64,000 nt of DNA, taken from the NCBI RefSeq assembly GCF_019656335.1, contig NZ_BPLZ01000010.1, positions 1-64,000 of the forward strand, read 5' to 3'. A program made the position numbers and the translations under genes. The DNA is from Pseudomonas sp. NCCP-436 (GTDB lineage: Bacteria; Pseudomonadota; Gammaproteobacteria; Pseudomonadales; Pseudomonadaceae). The notes under the pieces were generated by a model. It made no database searches, was not told the DNA's origin, and saw only the letters and a program-made list of their open reading frames with translations. Shown one piece after another: positions 37,746-44,944 of the stretch. Position 1 is the stretch's first letter. Each line of letters starts with the position of its first letter.

Positions 37746-37857
37746 TCTCGCGCTGGCTCATCAACGACCATGCAAACAGGACAGATTGCCGGTTCGCATG
37801 GCCGCCCAATCCTCCTACAATCGCGACCCTGAACAGCAACGGGATCGCAATGGCGTC

Positions 37858-38466
37858 ATGAAACCCTGGATACTCGGCCTCACTGGCGGCATCGGCAGCG
37901 GCAAGAGCGCGGCTGCCCAAGGCTTTATCGAGCGCGGAATACTGGTGGTCGACGCCGATCATGCGGCGCGCTGGGTGGTCGAGCCGGGCCGCCCGGCGCT
38001 GGCGCGCATCGTCGAGCACTTCGGCCCGCAGGTACTACAAGCCGACGGCCAGCTCGACCGCGCCGCCCTGCGCCAGCAGATCTTCGCTGATGCCGAACAG
38101 CGGCGCTGGCTGGAAAACCTGCTGCACCCGCTAATCGGCCAGGAAATTGTTCGGGTTCTGAATCAGGCCGAATCGCCCTACGCCGTGCTGGTCTCACCTC
38201 TGCTGATCGAATCCGGTCAACACCGCATGACTCAACGCATCCTGGTGGTCGACACGCCGCCCGAGCGACAGATCGAGCGCACCATTGCCCGCGACCGAAA
38301 CAGCGAGCAGCAGGTACGGGCCATTATGCAGGCCCAGGCCAGCCGCGAGGAACGACTGCGCCATGCCCACGACGTTCTGCTCAACGATCGCGACCTGGCC
38401 TGGCTGGATCGCGAAGTCGAACGCCTGCACCACTTCTACCTGTCCCTGCGCGGAGGCCAGCCATGA
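37858..38466 (+). CDS. coaE: Dephospho-CoA kinase
   Basis: This 202-residue enzyme phosphorylates dephospho-CoA in the last step of coenzyme A synthesis. The P-loop is [14 protein letters not shown] at residues 7-20. It is followed by [15 protein letters not shown], where the aspartate contacts substrate, the lid-region arginines ([16 protein letters not shown]), and [11 protein letters not shown] near the C-terminus. The ATG at 37858 is chosen because it gives the canonical short N-terminus; upstream starts add a non-homologous extension. It overlaps yacG by ATGA, the usual arrangement. No pilBCD genes precede it here. Confidence 0.95.
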   Translation: MKPWILGLTGGIGSGKSAAAQGFIERGILVVDADHAARWVVEPGRPALARIVEHFGPQVLQADGQLDRAALRQQIFADAEQRRWLENLLHPLIGQEIVRVLNQAESPYAVLVSPLLIESGQHRMTQRILVVDTPPERQIERTIARDRNSEQQVRAIMQAQASREERLRHAHDVLLNDRDLAWLDREVERLHHFYLSLRGGQP

Positions 38467-38657
38467 CCACTATCGTCAAGTGTCCAACCTGTGGCGCACC
38501 CGTCGAATGGAAGACGGAAAATGCCTATCGTCCCTTCTGCTGCGAACGCTGCAAGCTGATAGACCTGGGGGCCTGGGCAGCCGAACAACACGCCATTCCC
38601 GGCAACGAGCTGGAAGACGAACTGTTCAGCACCGATTTGCCGACCCGACCGCACTAG
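38463..38657 (+). CDS. yacG: DNA gyrase inhibitor YacG
   Basis: This 64-residue zinc protein binds GyrB and inhibits gyrase in E. coli. The four zinc cysteines are seen in KCPTCGAPV near the N-terminus and in [14 protein letters not shown]. The acidic C-terminal tail has the usual length. The gene overlaps coaE by 4 bp. A dispersed repeat begins at its TAG stop codon. Confidence 0.95.
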   Translation: MTTIVKCPTCGAPVEWKTENAYRPFCCERCKLIDLGAWAAEQHAIPGNELEDELFSTDLPTRPH

Positions 38658-38787
38658 GCTCTGTACGGAGCGTCGTCGAGCGCAAGTGAGCCAAGTGAAC
38701 AGGCGCTGCTTACCGATCGTAAATGCGCATTCTGAGCCTGTTTCTAACGCCGCTCCTCGATTGCACAGGTACTTTACGTACAAAGCC
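38657..38787 (+). repeat. Dispersed intergenic repeat, copy 2 (MITE-like)
   Basis: 131 bp bounded by GGCTCTGTACG and CGTACAAAGCC, which are inverted repeats with one mismatch in 11. It starts at the last base of the yacG stop codon. The inner block AGCCTGTTTCTAACGCCGC matches copy 1. The ends resemble those of transposon-derived miniature elements. It encodes nothing. Confidence 0.65.
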
Positions 38788-38813
38788 CAAGCTACACCGC
38801 AAGGCCTATCCCC

Positions 38814-39029
38814 TCAGGGGCGGATAAAGCCATAGTCGCGCTGCAGATCGAGGTTGTCAGCGAGAAATTGCAGTTCGTGTGCCAGTTCAGCGGGGGCGCG
38901 CCGACTGCCATTGAGTTCCACGCAGACCTCCGGCAATGCCCGCACTGCCAGCAACGGATCTCGCCCCTGCATCTCGGCTGCGTTCAGACTGGCCTGCAGT
39001 TGCTCTCTGGCCCATTGATGAATCGTCAT
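38814..39029 (-). CDS. Conserved small hypothetical protein
   Basis: A 71-residue hydrophilic protein (MTIHQWAREQLQASLNAAE at the start, LADNLDLQRDYGFIRP at the end). I recognise no domain, but a gene of this kind lies near yacG in other pseudomonads. It is predicted to be mostly helical and soluble. The gene is convergent with yacG across the repeat copy and upstream of the same-strand permease gene's 3' end, so it may be a separate unit. Confidence 0.7.
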   Translation of the reverse strand: MTIHQWAREQLQASLNAAEMQGRDPLLAVRALPEVCVELNGSRRAPAELAHELQFLADNLDLQRDYGFIRP

Positions 39030-39133
39030 GTCGTTGCCCTCCAGGCTATGCCCAGATTGCCAGCGGCGCTGTCCGGCCCTTCCTGATCCGGATCAACTGC
39101 CACGAACGATTCAATCCGCAAATGAGCGGTCAT

Positions 39134-39820
39134 TCACTCGTCGCGCCCCTCATTCCATGGGGCCGAGAGATATCGGGTTCGATTGAAGGTTTCCAGCCAG
39201 TCCGGACAGAATACCACCAGCGCACTGACCACGGTGCCGTTGATGAAGGCCTCCGGAAACATCACCAGCCACAGGTAGCCGGCAAAATCCTGAAGCCAGG
39301 GCGGCATGGGGTACAAACCATCGAACCACAGCAATCCCATGCCGCCCAGCAGTGAGAGCAGCGTGGCCAAGGCGGCCGGAAAGAAGCCGCAACAGAAGAT
39401 ATAGACGAACAGGTTGCGCGGTTGCGCCCGCTCCACGCGCAGCGCGCAGAACTCGGTGACCAGTACCGGCAACAGCACCAGCAACACCCCGTTAACCCCC
39501 AGTGCAGCCAGATCGAGTCGGCCAATGGCCAACAGCCCAAGCTGGGCCGCCAGACCTGCCAGCACGGCCAGTGGCCAGTCCAGCAGCAAGGTGACGGCAG
39601 TCATGCCGATGAAATGGTAGGAAAGCCCCGAATCGAAATCACGACGCACCAGCCAGAGCAGAAAAAGAGCCAACATGGTGCCGAACAGCAGGTGCTGCCG
39701 GCGCAGATCGCTGAACAGCTCCAGCCATGGCGCCCGCAAACCCGCCCAGAACAGCGCCAATGCATAGATCAGCCAGCCGCAAAGCAGCGTTGAGAATGCC
39801 AGCAGGTTGGAAGCGATCAT
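39134..39820 (-). CDS. CbiM-like energy-coupling factor permease
   Basis: About 228 residues with six or so hydrophobic helices. Key pieces are SGLSYHFIGMTAVTLLLDWPLAVLAGL, in which a histidine recalls the metal-coordinating region of CbiM-type S-components, and FPEAFINGTVVSALVVFCPDW near the end. Such proteins take up cobalt or nickel, sometimes without ATPase partners; none is encoded nearby. The ATG at 39820 is preferred, with AAAGGG upstream; a start 18 bp further up is possible. Metal specificity is not determinable. Confidence 0.75.
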   Translation of the reverse strand: MIASNLLAFSTLLCGWLIYALALFWAGLRAPWLELFSDLRRQHLLFGTMLALFLLWLVRRDFDSGLSYHFIGMTAVTLLLDWPLAVLAGLAAQLGLLAIGRLDLAALGVNGVLLVLLPVLVTEFCALRVERAQPRNLFVYIFCCGFFPAALATLLSLLGGMGLLWFDGLYPMPPWLQDFAGYLWLVMFPEAFINGTVVSALVVFCPDWLETFNRTRYLSAPWNEGRDE

Positions 39821-39966
39821 GCACAGACACCCTTTCATTCGTCGACAAGCCCGAAGCTACGCAGTCTACACTGCCGACCGCAGCACCGGTCGCCGTGCCT
39901 ATCCACTCTGTGCCCCGGAGGCTACCTACTGGAAGGCGGGGACAGGCTACGGCTAAGCTTGATCCC

Positions 39967-40596
39967 ATGAACGAGTCCGACTACCTGCGCCTACTAACCA
40001 GACAGGCCGAGGAAGCCAATGCCTTCCTCTCCAATGCCCGCAAGTGGGAACGTGAACGCTGGGTCTGCCAGCGACTGCTGCAGGCACTCAACGTTCGCCA
40101 TCATCCTGAAGAGTTCGCAACCAGCCCGCAGGAGCCGCCAGATGTACTTTTTCGCGACGCCAACTTCGAGGTATTCTTCGTGCTCGATGAGGGCCGCCGC
40201 CTGAATGACGAATGGCGCGCCGAACTGGAGCGACGGCGTAGCGCCTTCTCGCTCAGCCAACTGGTGCGACGCGAAACTCGCCCCAAACGCATCCCAGCCA
40301 GCGAGATGCAGGCCCGACTGGGGCCCACGCTGCGCAAGAAGGCCGGCAACTATCGCGAACGAGGCATCGACCCGGGCGAGTTGGATCTGGTGGCCTTCGT
40401 CAGTCTCAAACGTGCGGTACTGGACTACAACAGCTACTTCCCACCGCCCACCGAGTACCTGCGCCAGAGCTGGCGTTCACTGTCACTGGTCAGCCCGCGT
40501 TTCGCCAGGGTGCTGTTTGCCCATCCGGATGCCCCCGACTTCCTGCGTCACAACCTGGGACGCAGCCTTCTGTTCGACGTCGGCATAGGCCTATGA
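39967..40596 (+). CDS. DUF1780 family protein
   Basis: This 209-residue soluble protein is conserved in pseudomonads (DUF1780). It opens MNESDYLRLLTRQAEEANAFL and carries WVCQRLLQALNV, DVLFRDANFEVFFVLDEGRRLNDEW and the C-terminal FLRHNLGRSLLFDVGIGL. The mix of acidic and aromatic residues in the middle faintly recalls restriction endonuclease-like folds, but that is speculation. The ATG at 39967 is chosen from the conserved family start. It is the first of three same-strand genes ending with ndh. Confidence 0.82.
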   Translation: MNESDYLRLLTRQAEEANAFLSNARKWERERWVCQRLLQALNVRHHPEEFATSPQEPPDVLFRDANFEVFFVLDEGRRLNDEWRAELERRRSAFSLSQLVRRETRPKRIPASEMQARLGPTLRKKAGNYRERGIDPGELDLVAFVSLKRAVLDYNSYFPPPTEYLRQSWRSLSLVSPRFARVLFAHPDAPDFLRHNLGRSLLFDVGIGL

Positions 40597-40655
40597 CTCG
40601 CCAAGGCTGGCAGGCGGGCCTAAAATGCTGCTCATTCACGCAGAGGCCCGCCGAG

Positions 40656-40829
40656 ATGACCAGCCGCCTGAGCCCGGAAGACCAGCAGAGAGTCCAGCAG
40701 TACCTGAGCGCCCCCCAGCATCAGGTTGAACGTCGGCCCTTTCGCGTCTGGCTTCTGTTGCTGGTGGTACTGGCCGTGGTCATCGGCCTCGGACTGCTAA
40801 GCCGCTTTCTGGGAAGACTGGTGCTATGA
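40656..40829 (+). CDS. DUF3094 small membrane protein
   Basis: This 57-residue protein has a hydrophilic N-terminus (MTSRLSPEDQQRVQQYLSA) and one transmembrane helix (VWLLLLVVLAVVIGLGLLSRFL), the DUF3094 pattern conserved in Pseudomonas. The ATG at 40656, preceded by CCGAGA, gives the family start; an upstream ATG adds 21 unrelated residues and overlaps DUF1780. The function is unknown. Its position next to ndh is, from memory, conserved, so a role at the membrane near the NADH dehydrogenase is conceivable. Confidence 0.78.
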   Translation: MTSRLSPEDQQRVQQYLSAPQHQVERRPFRVWLLLLVVLAVVIGLGLLSRFLGRLVL

Positions 40830-40892
40830 GCTGCCTCGCGCTCTCCCGGTCCCTCCCACACTGCCTTCTTCAAAGCCTTGTGAGCAATAACC

Positions 40893-42194
40893 ATGTCCCA
40901 TCGCATAGTGATTGTCGGCGGCGGCGCCGGCGGTCTGGAACTGGCTACCCGCCTGGGTAGAAAACTCGGTCGTAGCGGCGCAGCCCAGATCACTCTGGTC
41001 GATGCCAAGCTCACCCACATCTGGAAACCACTGCTGCACGAAGTGGCTGCCGGCTCGCTGAACTCCGCGGAGGACGAGCTGAACTACGTGGCCCAGGCCA
41101 AGTGGAACCACTTCGAGTTCCAGCTTGGCCGCATGTGCGGACTGCAGCGCAGTACCCGACAGATCGTACTGGCTCCGGTACTCGATGAGGACGGCCGGCA
41201 GCTGCTGCCGGAACGGCGCATCGGCTACGACAGCCTGGTGCTTGCAGTTGGTAGTACCACCAACGACTTCGGCACGCCTGGAGCCGCCGAGCACTGTATC
41301 TTCCTCGATACCCGCGAACAGGCCGAACGCTTCCACCGACGCATGCTCAGCCATTATCTGCGTGCTCATGCCAGCACACAAACGGATAGCGCGCACATCG
41401 ATATTGCCATCGTCGGTGCAGGGGCCACCGGCGTCGAGCTGGCCGCCGAGCTGCATCATGCCGCGCGCCAGCTGGCCGCCTACGGCCTCGACCGGATTCG
41501 CCCGGAGGACATGCGCATTACCCTGATCGAGGCCGGCCCGCGGGTGTTGCCGGCGCTACCGGAACGCATCGCCCAACCGGTGCACCGCACACTGGAGAAA
41601 CTTGGCGTTACCGTGCTGACCGGCGCAGCTGTCAGCGAAGTGACGGCCGAGGGCCTGAAAACCGCCGATGGCCAATTCATCCCGGCCAGTCTCAAGGTTT
41701 GGGCGGCAGGCATTCGCGCACCGGCCTTCCTCAAGGACCTGGACGGCCTTGAGAACAACCGAATCAACCAACTGCTGGTGCGCCCTACCCTGCAAACCAC
41801 ACTCGACGACGATATCTTCGCCTTCGGTGACTGCGCGGCCTGCCCCCAACCGGGTGGCGACGGCCGCAACGTGCCTCCCAGAGCGCAGGCGGCGCATCAG
41901 CAAGCATCGATGCTGACCCGTTCACTGAGACTGAAGATCAGCGGTCAGCCGCTACCGGAGTACCGCTATCGCGACTACGGTTCGTTGATCTCACTGTCGA
42001 GCTTTTCTGCTGTCGGCAACCTGATGGGTAACCTGACCGGTAGCGTCATGCTTGAGGGCTGGCTGGCCCGGGTGTTCTACGTCTCGCTCTACCGCATGCA
42101 CCAGATGGCGCTGTACGGCTTGCCGCGGACCCTGCTGCTGATGCTCAGCGACCGCATCGGCCGTAGCACCGAGCCACGCCTGAAATTGCACTGA
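40893..42194 (+). CDS. ndh: Type II NADH:quinone dehydrogenase
   Basis: This 433-residue peripheral membrane flavoprotein oxidises NADH and reduces quinone without pumping protons. The FAD motif is VIVGGGAGGLELATRLG at residues 5-21. The NADH-binding motif is IAIVGAGATGVELAAELHH near residue 171. The second FAD contact IFAFGDCAACP and the downstream PPRAQAAHQQA quinone-site region are intact. The C-terminal amphipathic helix region probably anchors it to the membrane. It is the end of a short same-strand gene series. Confidence 0.93.
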   Translation: MSHRIVIVGGGAGGLELATRLGRKLGRSGAAQITLVDAKLTHIWKPLLHEVAAGSLNSAEDELNYVAQAKWNHFEFQLGRMCGLQRSTRQIVLAPVLDEDGRQLLPERRIGYDSLVLAVGSTTNDFGTPGAAEHCIFLDTREQAERFHRRMLSHYLRAHASTQTDSAHIDIAIVGAGATGVELAAELHHAARQLAAYGLDRIRPEDMRITLIEAGPRVLPALPERIAQPVHRTLEKLGVTVLTGAAVSEVTAEGLKTADGQFIPASLKVWAAGIRAPAFLKDLDGLENNRINQLLVRPTLQTTLDDDIFAFGDCAACPQPGGDGRNVPPRAQAAHQQASMLTRSLRLKISGQPLPEYRYRDYGSLISLSSFSAVGNLMGNLTGSVMLEGWLARVFYVSLYRMHQMALYGLPRTLLLMLSDRIGRSTEPRLKLH

Positions 42195-42204
42195 GTCGCC
42201 CTGC

Positions 42205-42223
42205 GCGGGGCCTTGCGCCCCGC
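42205..42223 (+). terminator. Hairpin after ndh
   Basis: GCGGGGC pairs with GCCCCGC around CTTGC, 11 nt after the ndh stop. There is no T-run. A second, stronger hairpin follows at 42256-42293. Confidence 0.45.
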
Positions 42224-42255
42224 TCATCCGGCGACACGGAAAGCAGGCGTGCAGA

Positions 42256-42293
42256 AACGACAAAGCCCGCTCATGGCGGGCTTGTCGTTTTTA
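42256..42293. terminator. Bidirectional terminator between ndh and the tRNA operon
   Basis: A long stem (AAACGACAAAGCCCGC against GCGGGCTTGTCGTTT) with a short loop and A/T tracts on both sides. It can end transcription of ndh from the left and of the tRNA operon from the right. Confidence 0.85.
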
Positions 42294-42294
42294 T

Positions 42295-42370
42295 GGTGGG
42301 TCGTGAAGGACTCGAACCTTCGACCAATTGGTTAAAAGCCAACTGCTCTACCAACTGAGCTAACGACCCA
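42295..42370 (-). tRNA. tRNA-Lys (anticodon TTT)
   Basis: The minus strand folds as a 76-nt tRNA including an encoded CCA. The acceptor stem is GGGTCGT/ACGACCC, the D-loop contains AGTTGGTAGA, the anticodon loop is CTTTTAA, and the T arm is GGTTCGAACC. It is the last of three genes in the array. Confidence 0.97.
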
Positions 42371-42377
42371 AATAAAT

Positions 42378-42454
42378 GGTCGGGGTAGGGGGATTCGAAC
42401 TCCCGACATCTTGCTCCCAAAGCAAGCGCGCTACCGGACTGCGCTATACCCCGT
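42378..42454 (-). tRNA. tRNA-Pro (anticodon TGG)
   Basis: 77 nt including an encoded CCA, with acceptor CGGGGTA/TACCCCG, anticodon loop TTTGGGA and T arm GAGTTCGAATC. It starts with the C1 typical of bacterial tRNA-Pro. It is the middle gene of the array, separated from its neighbours by 7 and 9 nt. Confidence 0.97.
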
Positions 42455-42463
42455 CTGGAAGTT

Positions 42464-42539
42464 GGCTCCGCGACCTGGACTCGAACCAGGGACCCAATGA
42501 TTAACAGTCATTTGCTCTACCGACTGAGCTATCGCGGAA
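42464..42539 (-). tRNA. tRNA-Asn (anticodon GTT)
   Basis: 76 nt including an encoded CCA, with acceptor TCCGCGA/TCGCGGA, anticodon loop CTGTTAA and T arm GGTTCGAGTCC. It is the first gene of the tRNA operon. Confidence 0.97.
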
Positions 42540-42600
42540 CATTCGGCCTTCCATCTCTGCAGTGCTTCAGCTTTTTGCTTTAGCGCTTCAGAGGCGCGCC

Positions 42601-42628
42601 ATTTTACGTAGCAGAACGTCCCTGTCAA
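42601..42628 (-). promoter_or_regulatory. Strong sigma-70 promoter of the tRNA operon
   Basis: On the minus strand a perfect TTGACA (42623-42628) is followed after 16 bp by TAAAAT (42601-42606). That puts the transcript start about 55 nt upstream of tRNA-Asn. The rest of the 346-bp gap to ettA holds only the ettA terminator. Confidence 0.85.
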
Positions 42629-42837
42629 CCCCCGCAAACTGCTTTTATGCCAATACCTTGCAGAGACTCCCCGTTCCCCCTGGCTGCGACGCTTGCTGGC
42701 ACACTATGAAGACCTACCCGGAGCTTTCGCAGACAACCGCCCCTCTTCAGCGTCGGTTCGGCTGCATCCCTGACATACAGGTTAGCGGCCCAGGCTGCGC
42801 ACACCTGAACCTGCCGTTCGGAAACGGCCAAGACGCA

Positions 42838-42867
42838 AACGAAAACGGAGCCCGCAGGCTCCGCTTT
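42838..42867 (-). terminator. Intrinsic terminator of ettA
   Basis: Read on the minus strand, GCGGAGCC and GGCTCCGT form a stem around TGCG, followed by TTTCGTTT, about 20 nt after the ettA stop. Confidence 0.85.
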
Positions 42868-42886
42868 CAGGCGTATCACCGACGCA

Positions 42887-44554
42887 TTACTGCGCCAGCT
42901 TCTTGTAGCGTACGCGGTGCGGCTGCGCAGCAGCTTCGCCCAGGCGTTTCTTGCGGTCGGCTTCAAACTCGGTGTAGTTACCTTCGAAGAAGGTCACCTT
43001 GCCATCGTCCTCGTAGGACAGGATGTGCGTAGCAATACGGTCGAGGAACCAGCGATCGTGGGAAATCACGATGGCCGAACCCGGGAAGTCCAGCAGCGCC
43101 TCTTCCAGCGCACGCAGGGTTTCCACGTCAAGATCGTTGGACGGTTCGTCGAGCAGCAGCACGTTGGCGCCCTGCTTGAGGGTCAGTGCCAGGTGCAAAC
43201 GACCGCGCTCACCGCCGGACAGATCCTTGACGAACTTCTGCTGATCCGCGCCCTTGAAGTTGAAGCGTCCGACATAACCGCGTGACGGTACTTCGTAGTT
43301 GCCCACCTTGATCATGTCGAAACCGTCGGAAATCTGTTCCCACACGGTTTTGCTGCCGTCGAGGTTGTCGCGGCTCTGGTCGACGCTGGCAATCTGCACG
43401 GTTTCGCCGATTTCGATGGTGCCGGAATCCGGCTGCTCCTTGCCGGTGATCATGCGCAGCAGGGTCGACTTGCCCGCGCCATTGCCACCAATCACGCCGA
43501 CAATGGCACCTTTGGGGATGCTGAAGGACAGGTTGTCGATCAGCACACGGTCGCCGAAGGACTTGGACACGTTGTGGAAGTCGATGACCTTGTCCCCCAG
43601 GCGCGGGCCCGCCGGGATATAGATCTCGTTGGTTTCACTGCGCTTCTGGAATTCCTGCGACTGCATTTCCTCGAAACGCTGCAGACGCGCCTTGGACTTC
43701 GCCTGACGCCCCTTGGCGCCCTGGCGAACCCATTCCAGCTCGGCCTTCATGGCCTTGGCATGAGCAGCCTCCTGCTTGGCCTCCTGAGCCAGACGGGCAG
43801 CCTTGGATTCCAGCCACTGGGAGTAGTTGCCCTCGAACGGGATGCCATGACCACGGTCAAGCTCGAGAATCCAGCCGGCAACGTTATCGAGGAAGTAACG
43901 GTCGTGGGTAATGGCTACCACGGTGCCCGGGAAGTCGTGCAGGAAGCGCTCAAGCCAGGCCACCGAGTCAGCGTCCAGGTGGTTGGTCGGCTCGTCCAGC
44001 AGCAGCATGTCGGGGGCTGACAACAGCAGGCGGCACAGGGCCACCCGGCGTTTCTCGCCACCGGAAAGGTGCTCGATCTTCGCCTCCCATGGCGGCAGAC
44101 GCAGCGCATCAGCGGCTACTTCCAGCTGACGCTCCAGATTATGACCGTCAGCGGCCTGCAGGATGGCTTCGAGCTTGGCTTGTTCAGCAGCCAGTGCATC
44201 GAAATCGGCATCCGGTTCGGCATAGGCGGCGTAAACCTCATCCAGGCGGGCCTGAGCCTGCTTGATCTCGCCAACGGCTTCTTCAACCACATCGCGCACG
44301 GTCTTGCTCGGATCGAGCTGCGGCTCCTGCGGCAGGTAGCCAACCTTGATACCGGGCATCGGCCGGGCTTCGCCGTCAATCTCGGTGTCGACGCCGGCCA
44401 TGATGCGCAACAGGGTCGACTTACCCGCACCGTTCAAACCCAGAACGCCGATCTTGGCGCCCGGGAAGAACGACAGGGAGATGTCCTTGAGAATTTCACG
44501 CTTCGGCGGGACGACCTTGCTGACCCGATGCATGCTGTAGACGTACTGAGCCAT
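42887..44554 (-). CDS. ettA: Energy-dependent translational throttle protein EttA (ABC-F)
   Basis: This 555-residue cytosolic ABC-F ATPase binds the ribosomal E site and gates entry into elongation according to energy charge. Two ABC domains are seen. The first has Walker A GLNGAGKST and signature LSGGEKRRVALCRLLL; the second has GGNGAGKST and LSGGERGRLHLALTL. Between them lies the charged linker with KAARLAQEAKQEAAHAKA. There are no membrane segments, as for all ABC-F proteins. The length equals E. coli EttA. It is an unlinked single gene with its own terminator. Confidence 0.96.
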   Translation of the reverse strand: MAQYVYSMHRVSKVVPPKREILKDISLSFFPGAKIGVLGLNGAGKSTLLRIMAGVDTEIDGEARPMPGIKVGYLPQEPQLDPSKTVRDVVEEAVGEIKQAQARLDEVYAAYAEPDADFDALAAEQAKLEAILQAADGHNLERQLEVAADALRLPPWEAKIEHLSGGEKRRVALCRLLLSAPDMLLLDEPTNHLDADSVAWLERFLHDFPGTVVAITHDRYFLDNVAGWILELDRGHGIPFEGNYSQWLESKAARLAQEAKQEAAHAKAMKAELEWVRQGAKGRQAKSKARLQRFEEMQSQEFQKRSETNEIYIPAGPRLGDKVIDFHNVSKSFGDRVLIDNLSFSIPKGAIVGVIGGNGAGKSTLLRMITGKEQPDSGTIEIGETVQIASVDQSRDNLDGSKTVWEQISDGFDMIKVGNYEVPSRGYVGRFNFKGADQQKFVKDLSGGERGRLHLALTLKQGANVLLLDEPSNDLDVETLRALEEALLDFPGSAIVISHDRWFLDRIATHILSYEDDGKVTFFEGNYTEFEADRKKRLGEAAAQPHRVRYKKLAQ

Positions 44555-44944
44555 GGAGAACCTGACTTAAGGAAAATGGGAGCGGAAAATGGCGTGCCAT
44601 GCAGACCGGACACTGGCGGCCGACATTCACCTGCCGAAACCGCTGACAGTGCCTGAGCCAGCCTGCGCGTACACTGTGAACAGCGACCTTAGTCCCTGCC
44701 GAGGCGAACGCCAACCATCGCGCGGATCGATTCAACGCGCGGGCGCAAAGCTACCGGAATGTGGACTACAGGGCAAACCTGGCGCATCGGCACATCTGGC
44801 ACTTGGCCACATTTACAGGCATTCTAGCTCACCGCATGCCATCGGACAGGCCATTGCCGTCATCCCGCCTCCAGCCCGATGTAACGGCAGGACGTCAATC
44901 GCATCATTGCAACCTCTTCGCCGTAGCCGCAGGTTCATAAGCAC
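44555..44944. other. Non-coding gap between ettA and morA
   Basis: This 390-bp divergent intergenic region must hold the promoters of both genes. I found no element I would defend; a TAGAAT on the minus strand near 44821 lacks a matching -35. No RNA gene or repeat is evident. Confidence 0.4.
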
